Positions 46,501-56,056 of a stretch of DNA of 64,000 nucleotides are shown here, in pieces. Location of the stretch: the NCBI GenBank assembly GCA_964019425.1, contig OZ025797.1:248001-312000 (forward strand), given 5' to 3'. The notes under the pieces were generated by a model, which was not told where the DNA came from, searched no databases, and was given only the letters and a program-made list of their open reading frames with translations. The stretch comes from Flectonema sp. DT1601. Taxonomy: Eukaryota; Euglenozoa; Diplonemea; Diplonemida; Diplonemidae. A program made the translations under genes and the position numbers. Each line of letters opens with the position of its first letter. Position 1 is the first letter of the stretch.

Positions 46501-47656
46501 AGAATTATACTCCATGAACTACACCGAGACCTCTAATGGTATTGATGATGTTTCATACATTGGAATTAGAATCCGAATCGAAACCACCAGATCAAACAAC
46601 AGGTGGATACGTCTAAGCGTTAACGACAAAGCGCGTGGTTGGCATATCATACCAACAAGATTCACCCACCAGCACTCAGCTGCTCAAGAATCGATGGGTA
46701 CTGGTATCTTCACCACCATGCTCCTACGAGCACTCAGAATCTGTAATAATCAGGCAGATCTTCTACAAGAGCTCGAGTTCGTAACATACAGACTACTCAA
46801 CCGAGGATACAAGTTTAAGAACCTCGCAGTAGCTTGTCACAGCTTTATCAACTTATATATTGACGATGGCAATGTTGCAGCTGCAATTCGAAGACGACTA
46901 AATATTACTTCCGAAAAGTTTAATCATGGTATCCCTGTAAGCGACGAAAAAGACACCATTAATCATAAAAGTTCCACACTTCACACCTTAGACAAACGAT
47001 TCCCAATACAATCACATCAATCTTCAGGGGAAGGTCTAATCGGAGGTGAGTGTGGATGGGCATCGCTGAATTTTGTTGCAGACCATCTTTATCTTGACCG
47101 AATTAATTTCAGCTATTTGCAAGAACTACAACAAACATTCTACGAAGAACATCAAAAAGTAGAACCTGGCAGCAACGAGCAAAAACCATCCCCGGATGGC
47201 TGGTTCTCTTTAACCGTTCTGGGGGTAGCAAGTAAACATAAACTCAACAGGGAAATCCACCAATATGTAGATCCCAGTTCTATGGACTACCCAACAATAG
47301 CCGCCGCATTCATTTTAAACAAAGCTGGTGCTAGAATGTCACACTACATGGTGGCCCTTGTCTCCTTTGATTCCATTATTGTTAGAGACATTCTCAAAGG
47401 AGCGACAGACCGACGATTATCATTCGACCATTTTGACAGACATTTTAAACGCCCAGAATATTGTTTTCACATGATTTTAAGAAAAACTCTGCAGGATAAT
47501 AATAATGATAACGACTGTACCATGGCACCCTCGAATGAAGGAATTCTACTCCTCACCAACACTAAGGAAAAGCGCAAGAAAGACGACTACAGCTCCGATG
47601 AAGGAGAACTCGCACTCGTAATAAAACGAACAGATGTAGAAGAGATAGAACGCTGA
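43553..47656 (+). CDS. PLE protein: GIY-YIG endonuclease, RT, C-terminal protease-like domain
   Basis: 1367 codons, no stops. Residues 1-235 are Lys/Arg/Gln/His-rich and probably bind nucleic acid. The GIY-YIG nuclease is at about 240-330 (CGVIYALF..KVIYVGQT). A CxC linker lies at about 566 (CSPCPCC). The RT covers about 690-1020: LYGMIKLHK..RWISGA, motif A HDFTTMYTRLPH with D850, GIPMGGNASSDIANLY, and motif C YIDD at 969-972. After the RT comes a domain not normal for PLEs: GGECGWASLN with Cys1167, DGWFSLTVLG, MSHYMVALV with His1264, and Asp1279 fifteen residues on. Order and spacing resemble papain-fold cysteine proteases. The His-to-Asp gap of 15 equals His-to-Asn in the Josephin domain of ataxin-3. 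The C-terminal 45 residues are acidic and lysine-rich. Endonuclease and RT are confident; protease activity is inferred. Confidence 0.9.
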   Translation: MRHPNYFRTGPNAKGYNFAKKPGGVENSKFWGFPKQQQKSNNQRFQSKNVSRPHFSRPHSHSPVNANKALRTALFKVLPLRDFLLRKITHTGKTLRVLVEQRSGKQLPFNAINTAIRSVGAGNLRIIIEGTANQRAQQQSYNQNPWKKSQMKKVDHLFAKPSQHRHRRSYGQQRGGRLRHSPLSNFHHRSENVQHRNKRNFDGIDWKLYEKSCNRQRLSFIRKNLSHRKIRGKQPGLRTCGVIYALFRRSDGKVIYVGQTANSALERAQSHWYQAKKWSRDRRQNENRLMQYLSQERLPPLTIPLEKIPSNHYHNASDFYRAAAPREQHYINSFGKLLNVRGYYSPKLSSQRSRKHQNRPPRPVRQQQMPSFKSQNVYEQNRFYFSEVNDDGEDFELFQQSKPTATITLENGVSFEVETSYKWLPSKLNFLFAMPEDEFSNYDFTRWQTNTTTKVLQFLRSNFHQERYTARVKYLESCFMERLNPATLRRLKNKKEANSYWLKLNVSHKALDRLNLGAILHSDEVKAVCPNLKTLSRTRICHKLGTTVGDIVLNATSVGNGCDEPLCSPCPCCTLVPGSIKFDGHACGLAVNLPVSAELRDFFARGQKFRVPKHPAAAMDSLESDIAVYVDKAYRNTTDDIKLRFKNVILKHLHTKLSRDLSFLDSPLSNKALKELSSLQNSMVLLKVDKGQHDIGFICKSFYLSLLSKQLGGPAYQQLKATEEITLAFLAENNKILGNKHADRLPHLYGMIKLHKSAIGMRWISGASSLTGTEKQRQLDKEHKTAPATATTHAHLHLSSILKNVMALLKEKDMNSKYKRYWIVESDKDIAADIKLNTTRLKGLSPKTHDFTTMYTRLPHQEIKDKVNEAIKEAFEFKNIMRLESNDPATYRALSQLECRALLSFCVDNSLISMRGKLWRQVVGIPMGGNASSDIANLYCYRIESKFMDDLVTKGELDLARKHDYSCRYIDDFLTWNCNPPPAELYSMNYTETSNGIDDVSYIGIRIRIETTRSNNRWIRLSVNDKARGWHIIPTRFTHQHSAAQESMGTGIFTTMLLRALRICNNQADLLQELEFVTYRLLNRGYKFKNLAVACHSFINLYIDDGNVAAAIRRRLNITSEKFNHGIPVSDEKDTINHKSSTLHTLDKRFPIQSHQSSGEGLIGGECGWASLNFVADHLYLDRINFSYLQELQQTFYEEHQKVEPGSNEQKPSPDGWFSLTVLGVASKHKLNREIHQYVDPSSMDYPTIAAAFILNKAGARMSHYMVALVSFDSIIVRDILKGATDRRLSFDHFDRHFKRPEYCFHMILRKTLQDNNNDNDCTMAPSNEGILLLTNTKEKRKKDDYSSDEGELALVIKRTDVEEIER

Positions 47657-47705
47657 TCAAAAGCAAATATATGCTAGCCCGTCCTGGCGAGCTCCGATGG
47701 ACATT
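47657..47705 (+). other. 3' UTR of the Penelope-like element
   Basis: Only 49 bp separate the TGA from the 3' pseudo-LTR. No polyadenylation signal is evident here, so the transcript presumably ends inside the pseudo-LTR, which has T-rich and ATTTTATTTTA tracts. Confidence 0.5.
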
Positions 47706-47935
47706 AAGAAATCAGTTCTTTTGAAATAGACCAATTGATGGATCCGATTTATTATTTAACTGGAATGAAGTCCCTAGAACTTACTGATGAAGGCCTAAGA
47801 GGGACAAGTAGTATAAGATTAAGGCCTGAAACTACGTATTCCACAGTGTATTATGGAACAGCAGAACAATGTGTTTTTATAACTTTTCTTTTTTATATTT
47901 TATTTTAGTGCACTTTTTTATAACAAACTCATATT
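47706..47935 (+). repeat. pseudo-LTR, 3' copy
   Basis: Matches 42615-42844 base for base as far as I can read. The hammerhead-like core recurs at 47784-47831. Confidence 0.88.
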
Positions 47936-48217
47936 TTAACTGCTTTCCTTCTTGCTGCCCAGGAGTTTCTGACCAGAACTAATAGAAAATAAAAAGTAGA
48001 TGGGAAACAATAAAAAGTAAAATGGATATAACTGAAGTTAAACAAGACAAATGAAGTAACAGACCAGAACAGAAAGAGGATTGTAATAGAAGATTACAAA
48101 TAAAAAAATGCAAGTATCAACACATAATCAAGATACACCAGCAGCTAACAAACAACATAAAATTGAAGATCAGTTGCCAGAGTATTTCAACCATGGTAGA
48201 ATACTCGCCCCTCTGGT
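47936..48217 (+). repeat. repeat family A, copy 4, right part, with target duplication
   Basis: It starts with the 36-bp duplicate (47936-47971), then continues family A including the beginning of the MQVSTHD frame (about 48109). It stops at ctcgcccctctgg, where the hairpin array resumes. This copy lacks about 150 bp found in copy 2 upstream of the gene, as copy 1 does. Confidence 0.7.
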
Positions 48218-48225
48218 TAAAAAAA

Positions 48226-49785
48226 AAAAAAAAAGGGAATAAACAATGTTATCATTGTTTTTTTTTATCGATCGACTATGTCGATTAATTTCTATTTTCC
48301 GTCCTGGTCAAGACGCTAAACTGATTGTTTTTTTTTTCAAAATTAATAAAAAAGAATACAAAAAAAAAAAAAAAAAAAAAAGAATTAACAATGTTATCAT
48401 TGTTTTTTTTTATTGTTCGACTTTGTTGACTAATTTCTATTTTCCGTTTTTTTTCTTTAAAAAATAATAAAAAGAACTTAAAATAAAAAAAAAAAATAAA
48501 CAATGTTATCATTGTTTTTTTATCGATCGACTATGTCGATCACTTTCTATTTTCCGTCCTGGTCAAGACGCTAAACTGATTGTTTTTTTTTCAAAATTAA
48601 TAAAAAAGAATATAAAAAAAAAAAAAAAAAAAGAATAAACAATGTTATCATTGTTTTTTTTATCGTTCGACTTTGTCGACTAATTTCTATTTTCCGTTTC
48701 TTTTCTTTAAAGAATAAATAAAAAGAATTTAAAATAAAAAAAAAGAATAAACAATGTTATCATTGTTTTTTTTTATCGTTCGACTTTGTCGACTAATTTC
48801 TATTTTCCGTTTTTTTTCTTTAAATAAAAAATAAATAAAAAGAATTTAAAATAAAAAAAAAAGAATAAACAATGTTATCATTGTTTTTTTTTATCGATCG
48901 ACTATGTCGATTACTTTCTATTTTCCGTCCTGGTCAAGACGCTAAACTGATTGTTTTTTTTTCAAAATAAAAAAAAAATATTAAAAAAAAAAATAAAAAA
49001 AAAGAATAAACAATGTTATCATTGTTTTTTTTTTATCGTTCGACTTTGTTGACTAATTTCTATTTTCCGTTTTTTTTCTTTGAAAAATAAATAAAAAGAA
49101 TTTAAAAAAAAAAAAAAAAAAAAAAGAATAAACAATGTTATCATTGTTTTTTTTATCGATCGACTATGTCGATTACTTTCTATTTTCCGTCCTGGTCAAG
49201 ACGCTAAACTGATTGTTTTTTTTTCAAAATTAATAAAAAAGAATATAAAAAAATACAAAAAAAAGAATAAACAATGTTATCATTGTTTTTTTTTATCGTT
49301 CGACTTTGTTGACTAATTTCTATTTTCCATTTTTTTTTTCTTTTTAAAAATAAATAAAAAGAATTAAAATAATAAAAAAAAAAAGAATAAACAATGTTAT
49401 CATTGTTTTTTTTATCGATCGACTATGTCGATTACTTTCTATTTTCCGTCCTGGTCAGGACGCTAAGCTGATTGTTTTTTCTTTAAAAATAAATAAAAAG
49501 GATAAAAAAAAAAAAAAAAAAAGGAATAAACAATGTTATCATTGTTTTTTTTTTATCGATCGACTATGTCGATTACTTAATATTTTCCGTCCTGGTCAAG
49601 ACGCTAAACTGATTGTTTTTTCTTTAAAATAATTAAAAGGATTTAATAAAAAAAAAAAAAAAAAAAAAAAAAGAATAAACAATGTTATCATTGTTTTTTT
49701 TCTATCGATCGACTATGTCGATTAATTTCTATTTTCCGTCCTGATCGAGACGCTAAACTGATTGTTTCCTTTTTTTAAATAATAA
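48226..49785 (+). repeat. hairpin array, plus sense (right arm, second part)
   Basis: About 13 units, ending with the cap-adjacent variant (CCGTCCTGATCGAGACGC). Confidence 0.85.
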
Positions 49786-49813
49786 ATAAGGAAAAAAAAA
49801 AAAAAAAAAAAAA

Positions 49814-49931
49814 GAGCATCTCCCTGCTATCCCTCATATCCCCACAATAATATTATACCTTTTCATTTTCTCTTTCCTTTTCTGGTCTTTTTTTTTCTTT
49901 TTTTTCCTTTTTCATACAACGTTTTTTATTT

Positions 49932-49962
<31 letters not shown>

Positions 49963-50216
49963 ATGTTTGATTATTTCCTCTTCATTTTTTTTTTCTTTTC
50001 TTTTCTTTCTTTTTTTTTTTTTTTTCTCTGCCTCTCTCTTAATTCTGTTCGTTTCTTTGAAACGAAAATTCATTTGAATATTATTCCTTGGTCAGCAACC
50101 ATCATTGTCGCCCTTTGGGCCTGTTAAAAAAAATAAAAATAAAAAGAAAGTTTACATCGGGAATAGGGCAGGAGCCAAAAGCTCCCAGTCCGTTACTTCC
50201 CACTTTATCGAAATTC
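49814..50216 (-). repeat. cap block, reversed; right end of the large foldback element
   Basis: It pairs with the forward block at 30990-31393. The outer edge reads ..tcgaaattc. No target duplication with the left end could be seen. Confidence 0.78.
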
Positions 50217-50249
50217 TCTATCTGGTCTGTTATGTCATATTTCTCGGAG

Positions 50250-50720
50250 TTGAATTTACCAGGTGAGATTTGGACTGTTAGCTTTTGGCTAAGGCCCTCC
50301 CTGAAGAGCAAGAACAAAAAAACTACTCACACCTGAAGAAAACATACACAAAGAACACACTGTAAGCTGTGTGTGTATTTTGTGTTTGTCACAACAGGAG
50401 AGAAAAGAAAGAATGTCAAGGTTGGTCACCTTGCCTATCAACGCACAACATTGGTGGTCTCTACTAGACCCTGAGTGATCCCACTGGATCTCTCATCGTT
50501 CATAGTACCTATGTGAAGTTATAAAATCAAAGGTAAACTATGAACTACAAATGACTTAGCCTGTTATTATAATGCCACAGGCAGGCCCTGCATTCAGCAA
50601 CTATCCAGCAGTGCTTGGATGTCCTGATCTTCTTATAAAAAAAAAAAGAAAAACAAAACTGTAGCTGGGATCACTCAGGATCAACAGACTACCAATGCTA
50701 CCTGTTGTACTTGCTCATTA
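50250..50720 (+). repeat. repeat family A, copy 5, 3'-truncated
   Basis: It starts atttaccaggtgag and stops at ..tgtacttgctcat, about 470 bp in, within the stretch that precedes the PLE target in copy 4. Confidence 0.7.
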
Positions 50721-51153
50721 ATTTTATCATCCATTTTACTTTTCACTGTTTCCCATCTACATTTTATTTTCAAATTGTTACGGTCTGTTAAAAAAAAAAA
50801 AAAAAGTTTAAATAAGTTAAATTGAACATGTTAACTCAATTCCTCAATTCTTCCGTCATGGTCATGACATTCTTTTTCGTTTCTCTAATGCACAAGAGAT
50901 ACCATCACTCATGAGATACCAACGCACATACGAGATACCAGCACTCCAGAGATACCGACACGCTAGAGATACCAAGTCACTTGAGATACCTCCTTGTAAA
51001 TTAATTCCCGGTATTTCAAATTTGAATTGACAGTGTCAACTCTGCTTGCTGCTCTTGTTCATGTGTTGTCTCATGAAAGTGATCTTAACTCCTATAAAAA
51101 GAAAAAAAAAAAAGAAATCAAAAAAGAAGAATTTTCAAACGAAGTTATAACAA
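50721..51153. other. uninterrupted foldback loop sequence with a short tandem repeat
   Basis: No gene. Positions 50885-51000 contain eight or so copies of gagatacc spaced by 9-12 bp. From about 50950 to 51153 the sequence is the inverted counterpart of the loop split by the LINE at 33931-40284, which makes it the natural empty site for that insertion. Confidence 0.6.
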
Positions 51154-51185
51154 CCCCTACCACCCATTATGATCAATTCCGCTTG
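51154..51185. repeat. inner terminal motif of foldback arm, reversed
   Basis: Same motif as 40409-40443 without the two-base insertion. Confidence 0.75.
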
Positions 51186-51214
51186 TTTTTTTTTTTTTTT
51201 TTTTTTAAAATAAA

Positions 51215-52855
51215 AAGAATAAACAATGTTATCATTGTTTTTTTATCGATCGACTATGTCGATTACTTTCTATTTTCCGTCCTGGTCAAGACGCTAAACT
51301 GATTGTTTTTTTTTTTTCAAAATTAATAAAAAAGAATATTAAAAAAAATACAAAAAAAAAAAGAATAAACAATGTTATCATTGTTTTTTTTTTTTATCGT
51401 TCGACTTTGTCGACTAATTTCTATTTTCCGTTTTTTTTCTTTAAAAAATAAATAAAAAGAATTTAAAATAAAAAAAAAGAATACACAATGTTATCATTGT
51501 TTTTTTTTATCGATCGACTATGTCGATTACTTTCTATTTTCCGTCCTGGTCAAGACGCTAAACTGATTGTTTTTTTTTTCAAAATAAAAAAAAAATATTA
51601 AAAAAAAAATATTAAAAAAAAAAAATAAAAAAAAAGAATAAACAATGTTATCATTGTTTTTTTTTATCGTTCGACTTTGTTGACTAATTTCTATTTTCCG
51701 TTTTTTTTCTTTAAAAAATTAATAAAAAGAATTTAAAAAAAAAAAAAAAAAAAAGAATAAACAATGTTATCATTGTTTTTTTTTTATCGAACGACTATGT
51801 CGATTACTTTCTATTTTCCGTCCTGGTCAAGATGCTAAACTGATTGTTTTTTTTTTTTTAAAAATAAATAAAAAGAATATAAAAAAAAAAAAATAAAAAA
51901 AAAAGAATAAACAATGTTATCATTGTTTCTTATCGATCGACTTTGTCGACTAATTTCTATTTTCCGTCCTGGTCAGGACGCTAAACTGATTGTTTTTTCT
52001 TTAAAAATAAATAAAAGATATAAAAAAAAAAAAAAAAAAAAAAAAAGGAATAAACAATGTTATCATTGTTTTTTTTTTATCGATCGACTTTGTCGACTAA
52101 TTTCTATTTTCCGTCCTGGTCAAGACGCTAAACTGATTGTTTTTTTTTTTTTAAAAATAAATAAAAAGAATATAAAAAAAAAAAAAAAAAAGAAAATGAA
52201 TAAACAATGTTATCATTGTTTCTTATCGATCGACTTTGTCGACTAATTTCTATTTTCCGTCCTGGTCAGGACGCTAAACTGATTGTTTTTTCTTTAAAAA
52301 ATAAATAAAAAGATAAAAAAAAAAAAAAAAAGGAATAAACAATGTTATCATTGTTTTTTTTATCGATCGACTATGTCGATTACTTTCTATTTTCCGTCCT
52401 GGTCAGGACGCTAAACTGATTGTTTTTTCTTTAAAAAATAAATAAAAAGTTAAAAAAAAAAAAAAAAGGAATAAACAATGTTATCATTGTTTTTTTTTAT
52501 CGATCGACTATGTCGATTACTTTCTATTTTCCGTCCTGGTCAACGCTAAACTGATTGTTTTTTCTTTAAAAAATAAATAAAAAGTTAAAAAAAAAAAAAA
52601 AAGGAATAAACAATGTTATCATTGTTTTTTTTTATCGATCGACTATGTCGATTACTTTCTATTTTCCGTCCTGGTCAACGCTAAACTGATTGTTTTTTCT
52701 TTAAAATAATTAAAAGGATTTAAAAAAAAAAAAAAAAAAAAAAGAATAAACAATGTTATCATTGTTTTTTTTTTTTCTATCGATCGACTATGTCGATTAA
52801 TTTCTATTTTCCGTCCCGATCGAGACGCTAAACTGATTGTTTCCTTTTTTTAAAT
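51215..52855 (+). repeat. hairpin array, plus sense
   Basis: About 13 units. The three after about 52490 have a shortened CCTGGTCAACGC, a deletion shared by neighbouring units that shows local unit amplification. Confidence 0.85.
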
Positions 52856-52862
52856 AATAAAT

Positions 52863-52889
<27 letters not shown>

Positions 52890-52893
<4 letters not shown>

Positions 52894-53300
52894 ATCTCCC
52901 TGCTATCCTCATATCCCCACAATAATATTATACCTTTTCATTTTCTCTTTCCTTTTCTGGTCTTTTTTTTTCTTTTTTTCCTTTTTCATACAACGTTTTT
53001 TATTTATATTTTTTTTTTTTTTTTTTTTTTTTTCATGTTTGATTATTTCCTCTTCATATTTTTTTTTTCTTTTCTTTCCTTTTTTTTCTTTTTTTTTTTT
53101 TTTTTTTTCTCTGCCTCTCTCTTAATTCTGTTCGTTTCTTTGAAACGAAAATTCATTTGAATATTATTCCTTGGTCAGCAACCATCATTGTCGCCCTTTG
53201 GGCCTGTTAAAAAAAATAAAAAATAAAAAGAAAGTTTACATCGGGAATAGGGCAGGAGCCAAAAGCTCCCAGTCCGTTACTTCCCACTTTATCGAAATTC
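52890..53300 (-). repeat. cap block, reversed; outer end of a lone arm
   Basis: With 51154-52855 it makes a complete single arm (inner motif, array, cap block) of about 2.15 kb, the smallest complete arm in the window. Confidence 0.78.
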
Positions 53301-53832
53301 TGGGCAGCAAGAAGGAAAGTAGTTAAGTACTTCTGGGTGTTTGGCATCACCCCCCATAGTGAGCAAGTACAACAGGTAGCATTGGTAGTCTGTTGATCCT
53401 GAGTGATCCCAGCTACAGTTTTGTTTTTCTTTCTTTTTTTTAGAAGAAGATCAGGACATCCAAGCACTGCTGGATAGTTGCTGAATGCAGGGCCTGCCTG
53501 TGGCATTATAATAACAGGCTAAGTCATTTGTAGTTCATAGTTTACCTTTGATTTTATAACTTCACATAGGTACTATGAACGATGAGAGATCCAGTGGGAT
53601 CACTCAGGGTCTAGTAGAGACCACCAATGTTGTGCGTTGATAGGCAAGGTGACCAACCTTGACATTCTTTCTTTTCTCTCCTGTTCTGACAAACACAAAA
53701 TACACACACAGCTTACAGTGTGTTCTTTGTGTATGTTTTCTTCAGGTGTGAGTAGTTTTTTTGTTCTTGCTCTTCAGGGAGGGCCTTAGCCAAAAGCTAA
53801 CAGTCCAAATCTCACCTGGTAATTCAACTCCT
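53301..53832 (-). repeat. repeat family A, copy 6, minus strand
   Basis: About 530 bp, truncated at ..gctgcccag, directly joined to the cap block on its left. It ends in cacctggtaattcaac on the right. Confidence 0.72.
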
Positions 53833-53834
53833 AT

Positions 53835-53922
53835 TAATTTTGAAAAAAAAACAATCAGTTTAGCGTCTTGACCAGGATGGAAAATAGAAAGTAATCGACA
53901 TAGTCGATCGATAAAAAAACGA
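53835..53922 (-). repeat. single hairpin unit, minus sense
   Basis: One type A unit joined to the truncated end of the hAT fragment at about 53922. Confidence 0.7.
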
Positions 53923-53924
53923 GT

Positions 53925-54611
53925 CAGTAGTGATGCTTCGAGGTACCTTCAAGGCACCTGCAGCAGAAAAGCTAGTAACTACTACACTTCTAAAAAACAG
54001 GGCCATATGGCCATTGTGAATACTGAAGTTCAGCACTCGTCGCTTTCCAGGTAGTGTCACCCCCATCAAACATACTTGTAACATCATCGCCTTCAAACCG
54101 CTTAAGCAACTTCTGACGGCAGGTATTCCCAAGCTTCTCAATGTGGGCAAGCAGACTCCTTTGTGAACACCTGCAGGTGCAGACGTAATGCCAGTGAAAG
54201 TTGGATCTTCAACCACTTGCAGGGCTATCTTATTTTGGCAGAAGAACACAGCTATTTTGTCCATCATGCTCTGTTGGTGTGAGACATTGTACAAACACTT
54301 GATGTTTCTAAAGAAATTCAATGGTTTACATACCAAGTCTTTTAAAACACACAGATCAGTGGTGGAAGTGCCATGTGTTACCCCCAACTCCTTAGGCTTC
54401 CCGCTTCCTGGGAGGTTGTGATGACAACGCAAGTGTGCCCGCAGGTTACTTGTTCCAGCGTTTTTCTTCCCTGAGCCTCCATTCTTCATCCTAATCTCAC
54501 CGCAAATGTTGCACTTGCCCCTATCCCCATTATCAACAAACCAACCACCCTCACCAAAGAGTGGTCAGTCAGCCTGTGTTGTCCCAACCTCCAATCCTGC
54601 CGATCGCCTCA
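53925..54611 (-). pseudogene. hAT transposase N-terminal fragment with BED zinc finger
   Basis: On the minus strand the frame from about 54560 reads CNICGEIR..NLRAHLRCHH, a BED-type zinc finger (Cys-x2-Cys.. His). It continues with MDKIAVFF, a region typical of hAT proteins, and GVTL..LNFSIHNGHMALFF, which corresponds to the first catalytic region. The catalytic core beyond this is missing because the fragment ends at 53925 against a hairpin unit. The outer end carries the terminus TGAGGCGATCGGCAGG (reverse, ending 54611), shared with the element at 55489-58454, so that element is probably mobilised by this hAT family. Confidence 0.75.
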
Positions 54612-54720
54612 TTGTCGCCCTTTGGGCCTGTTTAAAAAAATAAAATAAAAAGAAAGTTTACATCGGGAATAGGGCAGGAGCCAAAAGCTCCCAGTCCGTT
54701 ACTTCCCATCTTTTCGAAAT
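54612..54720 (-). repeat. cap block fragment
   Basis: About 110 bp of the outer cap block (cattgtcgccctttgggcc .. cttttcgaaat). The hAT terminus abuts it exactly at cattgtcg, so the hAT element had inserted into a cap block. Confidence 0.7.
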
Positions 54721-54882
54721 CAGGACATCCAAGCACTGCTGGATAGTTGCTGAATGCAGGGCCTGCCTGTGGCATTATAATAACAGGCTAAGTCATTTGT
54801 AGTTCATAGTTTACCTTTGATTTTATAACTTCACAGGTACTATGAACGATGAGAGATCCAGTGGGATCGCTCAGGGTCTAGT
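54721..54882 (-). repeat. repeat family A fragment, copy 7
   Basis: 160 bp in minus sense, broken at ..gggtctagta, where other copies continue gagaccacc and this one joins unrelated sequence. Confidence 0.65.
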
Positions 54883-55488
54883 AAACAGGTTTGCACCATT
54901 ACTTCTTTGTTTCTTTCTCACCACTCGCCGCAGTCACACAGAGCGGTATCGATTGGAGATGATGGATGAAGACATGGCAATGTGGAAAGGGAAGGCCGAT
55001 CTCAAAAAGATCGCCTATATCCCCTGCACCACAACACACAGTTCCACTTACTACTTTGTTTCTTTCTTGCTGCTCACCGCTGAGCACACATCGGGATATG
55101 GATGATGCGCTGCATGACAGGTGTTCTGTTACCTTGTAGAATGGAGGGCAACAGGAAGCCTGTGTTAAACTCATAGGATGGATGATTACAACTTACCACA
55201 TCATCAAAGGCGCAAAATTGCTAATCAAGTAACTTGAACAGTTTCTTTCCTGGTCGTGGTATGAAAGCGAACCCACAGCTTTGTACAGGGGAAACCTGTA
55301 AACCTGAACCTGAAGATCAACAATGTTCTGATTATGAATCTCTCGGGGGTTGGTTTGAGCCGAATGCCAAAGAACAGAAATTGAGAGAGCGCCTGACCAC
55401 TTGTACCAGGAATTTTTTAAGGGGGTTGGTTTAAGTCGACGCCATGCCACTGTATGGGTCTCAGAAGGCTTGGTGTCCAACACTTGTC
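54883..55488. other. region without a supported gene
   Basis: Contains two related stretches (about 54905-54950 and 55055-55095, both with tttgtttcttt..gctcaccgc), also found inverted near 4490-4545. A short plus-strand frame at 55234-55434 is Cys/Glu/Arg-rich but shows no family. Nothing else seen. Confidence 0.4.
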
Positions 55489-55726
55489 TGAGGCGATCGG
55501 CAGGGGTGGAGGTTTCACGAATTTTCACGATCCTTCACGGTTTGTCACGAGTTGTCACTACCTATCACGAAAATTCACGAAAATTCACTGCCAAAAAGCA
55601 TGGTGAAAAATCGTGAATTTTCGTGAATAATCGTGAATTTTCGTGAATTTTGATATTGAGATTTGTGGTTTGGTAAAAAAAACTACTCAGGGGGGGCCTG
55701 AACTGCACTGCTTCGTAGTTGTCATC

Positions 55727-56045
55727 GGTGCTTGTTAATCCTATCGTTCTCTACAGTTTATTGTTAATACTACTTCACTTTAATCCAGCTCTTGTTACAG
55801 TTTCATGTGGTTGCTGAACTATTCTAGCACAGGTGGGTTGATAGGCATGTGTGGTGATTGTTGAAGTGGTGGTGCTTGTTAATCCTATCGTTCTCTACAG
55901 TTTATTGTTAATACTACTTCTCTTTAATCCAGCTCTTGTTACAGTTTCATGTGGTTGCTGAACTAGGTGGGTTGATAGGCATGTGTGGTGATCGTTGAAG
56001 TGGTGGTGCTTGTTAATCCTATCGTTCTCTAAAGTTTATTGTGGT
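55727..56045. repeat. 134-144-bp tandem repeat, about 2.3 copies
   Basis: Units begin ggtgcttgttaatcctatcg at 55727, 55871 and 56005. The second lacks about ten bases (ttctagcaca). Confidence 0.8.
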
Positions 56046-56056
56046 AATGCATTCAC

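Larger units (their letters stand above)
42615..47935 (+). mobile_element. Penelope-like retroelement (N-terminal GIY-YIG type), apparently whole
   Basis: A 5321-bp insertion in a family A repeat, bounded by a 36-bp target duplication. Direct 230-bp pseudo-LTRs lie at 42615-42844 and 47706-47935, and as far as I can read them they are identical. A leader of about 700 bp precedes one 1367-codon ORF. The gene order (GIY-YIG, CxC linker, RT) is that of the permuted N-terminal-endonuclease PLE clade (Naiad/Chlamys), not that of canonical Penelope/Neptune elements. An extra C-terminal domain follows the RT. The identical ends and open ORF point to recent insertion. Confidence 0.9.

Noticed and set aside
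42615-47935. Direct 230-bp terminal repeats could suggest an LTR retrotransposon.
   Set aside because: The RT is of Penelope type with a GIY-YIG nuclease. There is no gag, protease-integrase order or primer-binding site, and a 36-bp target duplication is not LTR-like. Pseudo-LTRs are normal for PLEs.
9690-53920. Regular repeats with spacers could be taken for CRISPR arrays.
   Set aside because: The spacers are A/T homopolymers and not unique, the units are over 100 bp, no cas genes are present, and the DNA is eukaryotic.
54842-55105. An 87-codon frame across the broken family A fragment.
   Set aside because: It spans a repeat junction and overlaps sequence duplicated elsewhere in other frames; no domain.
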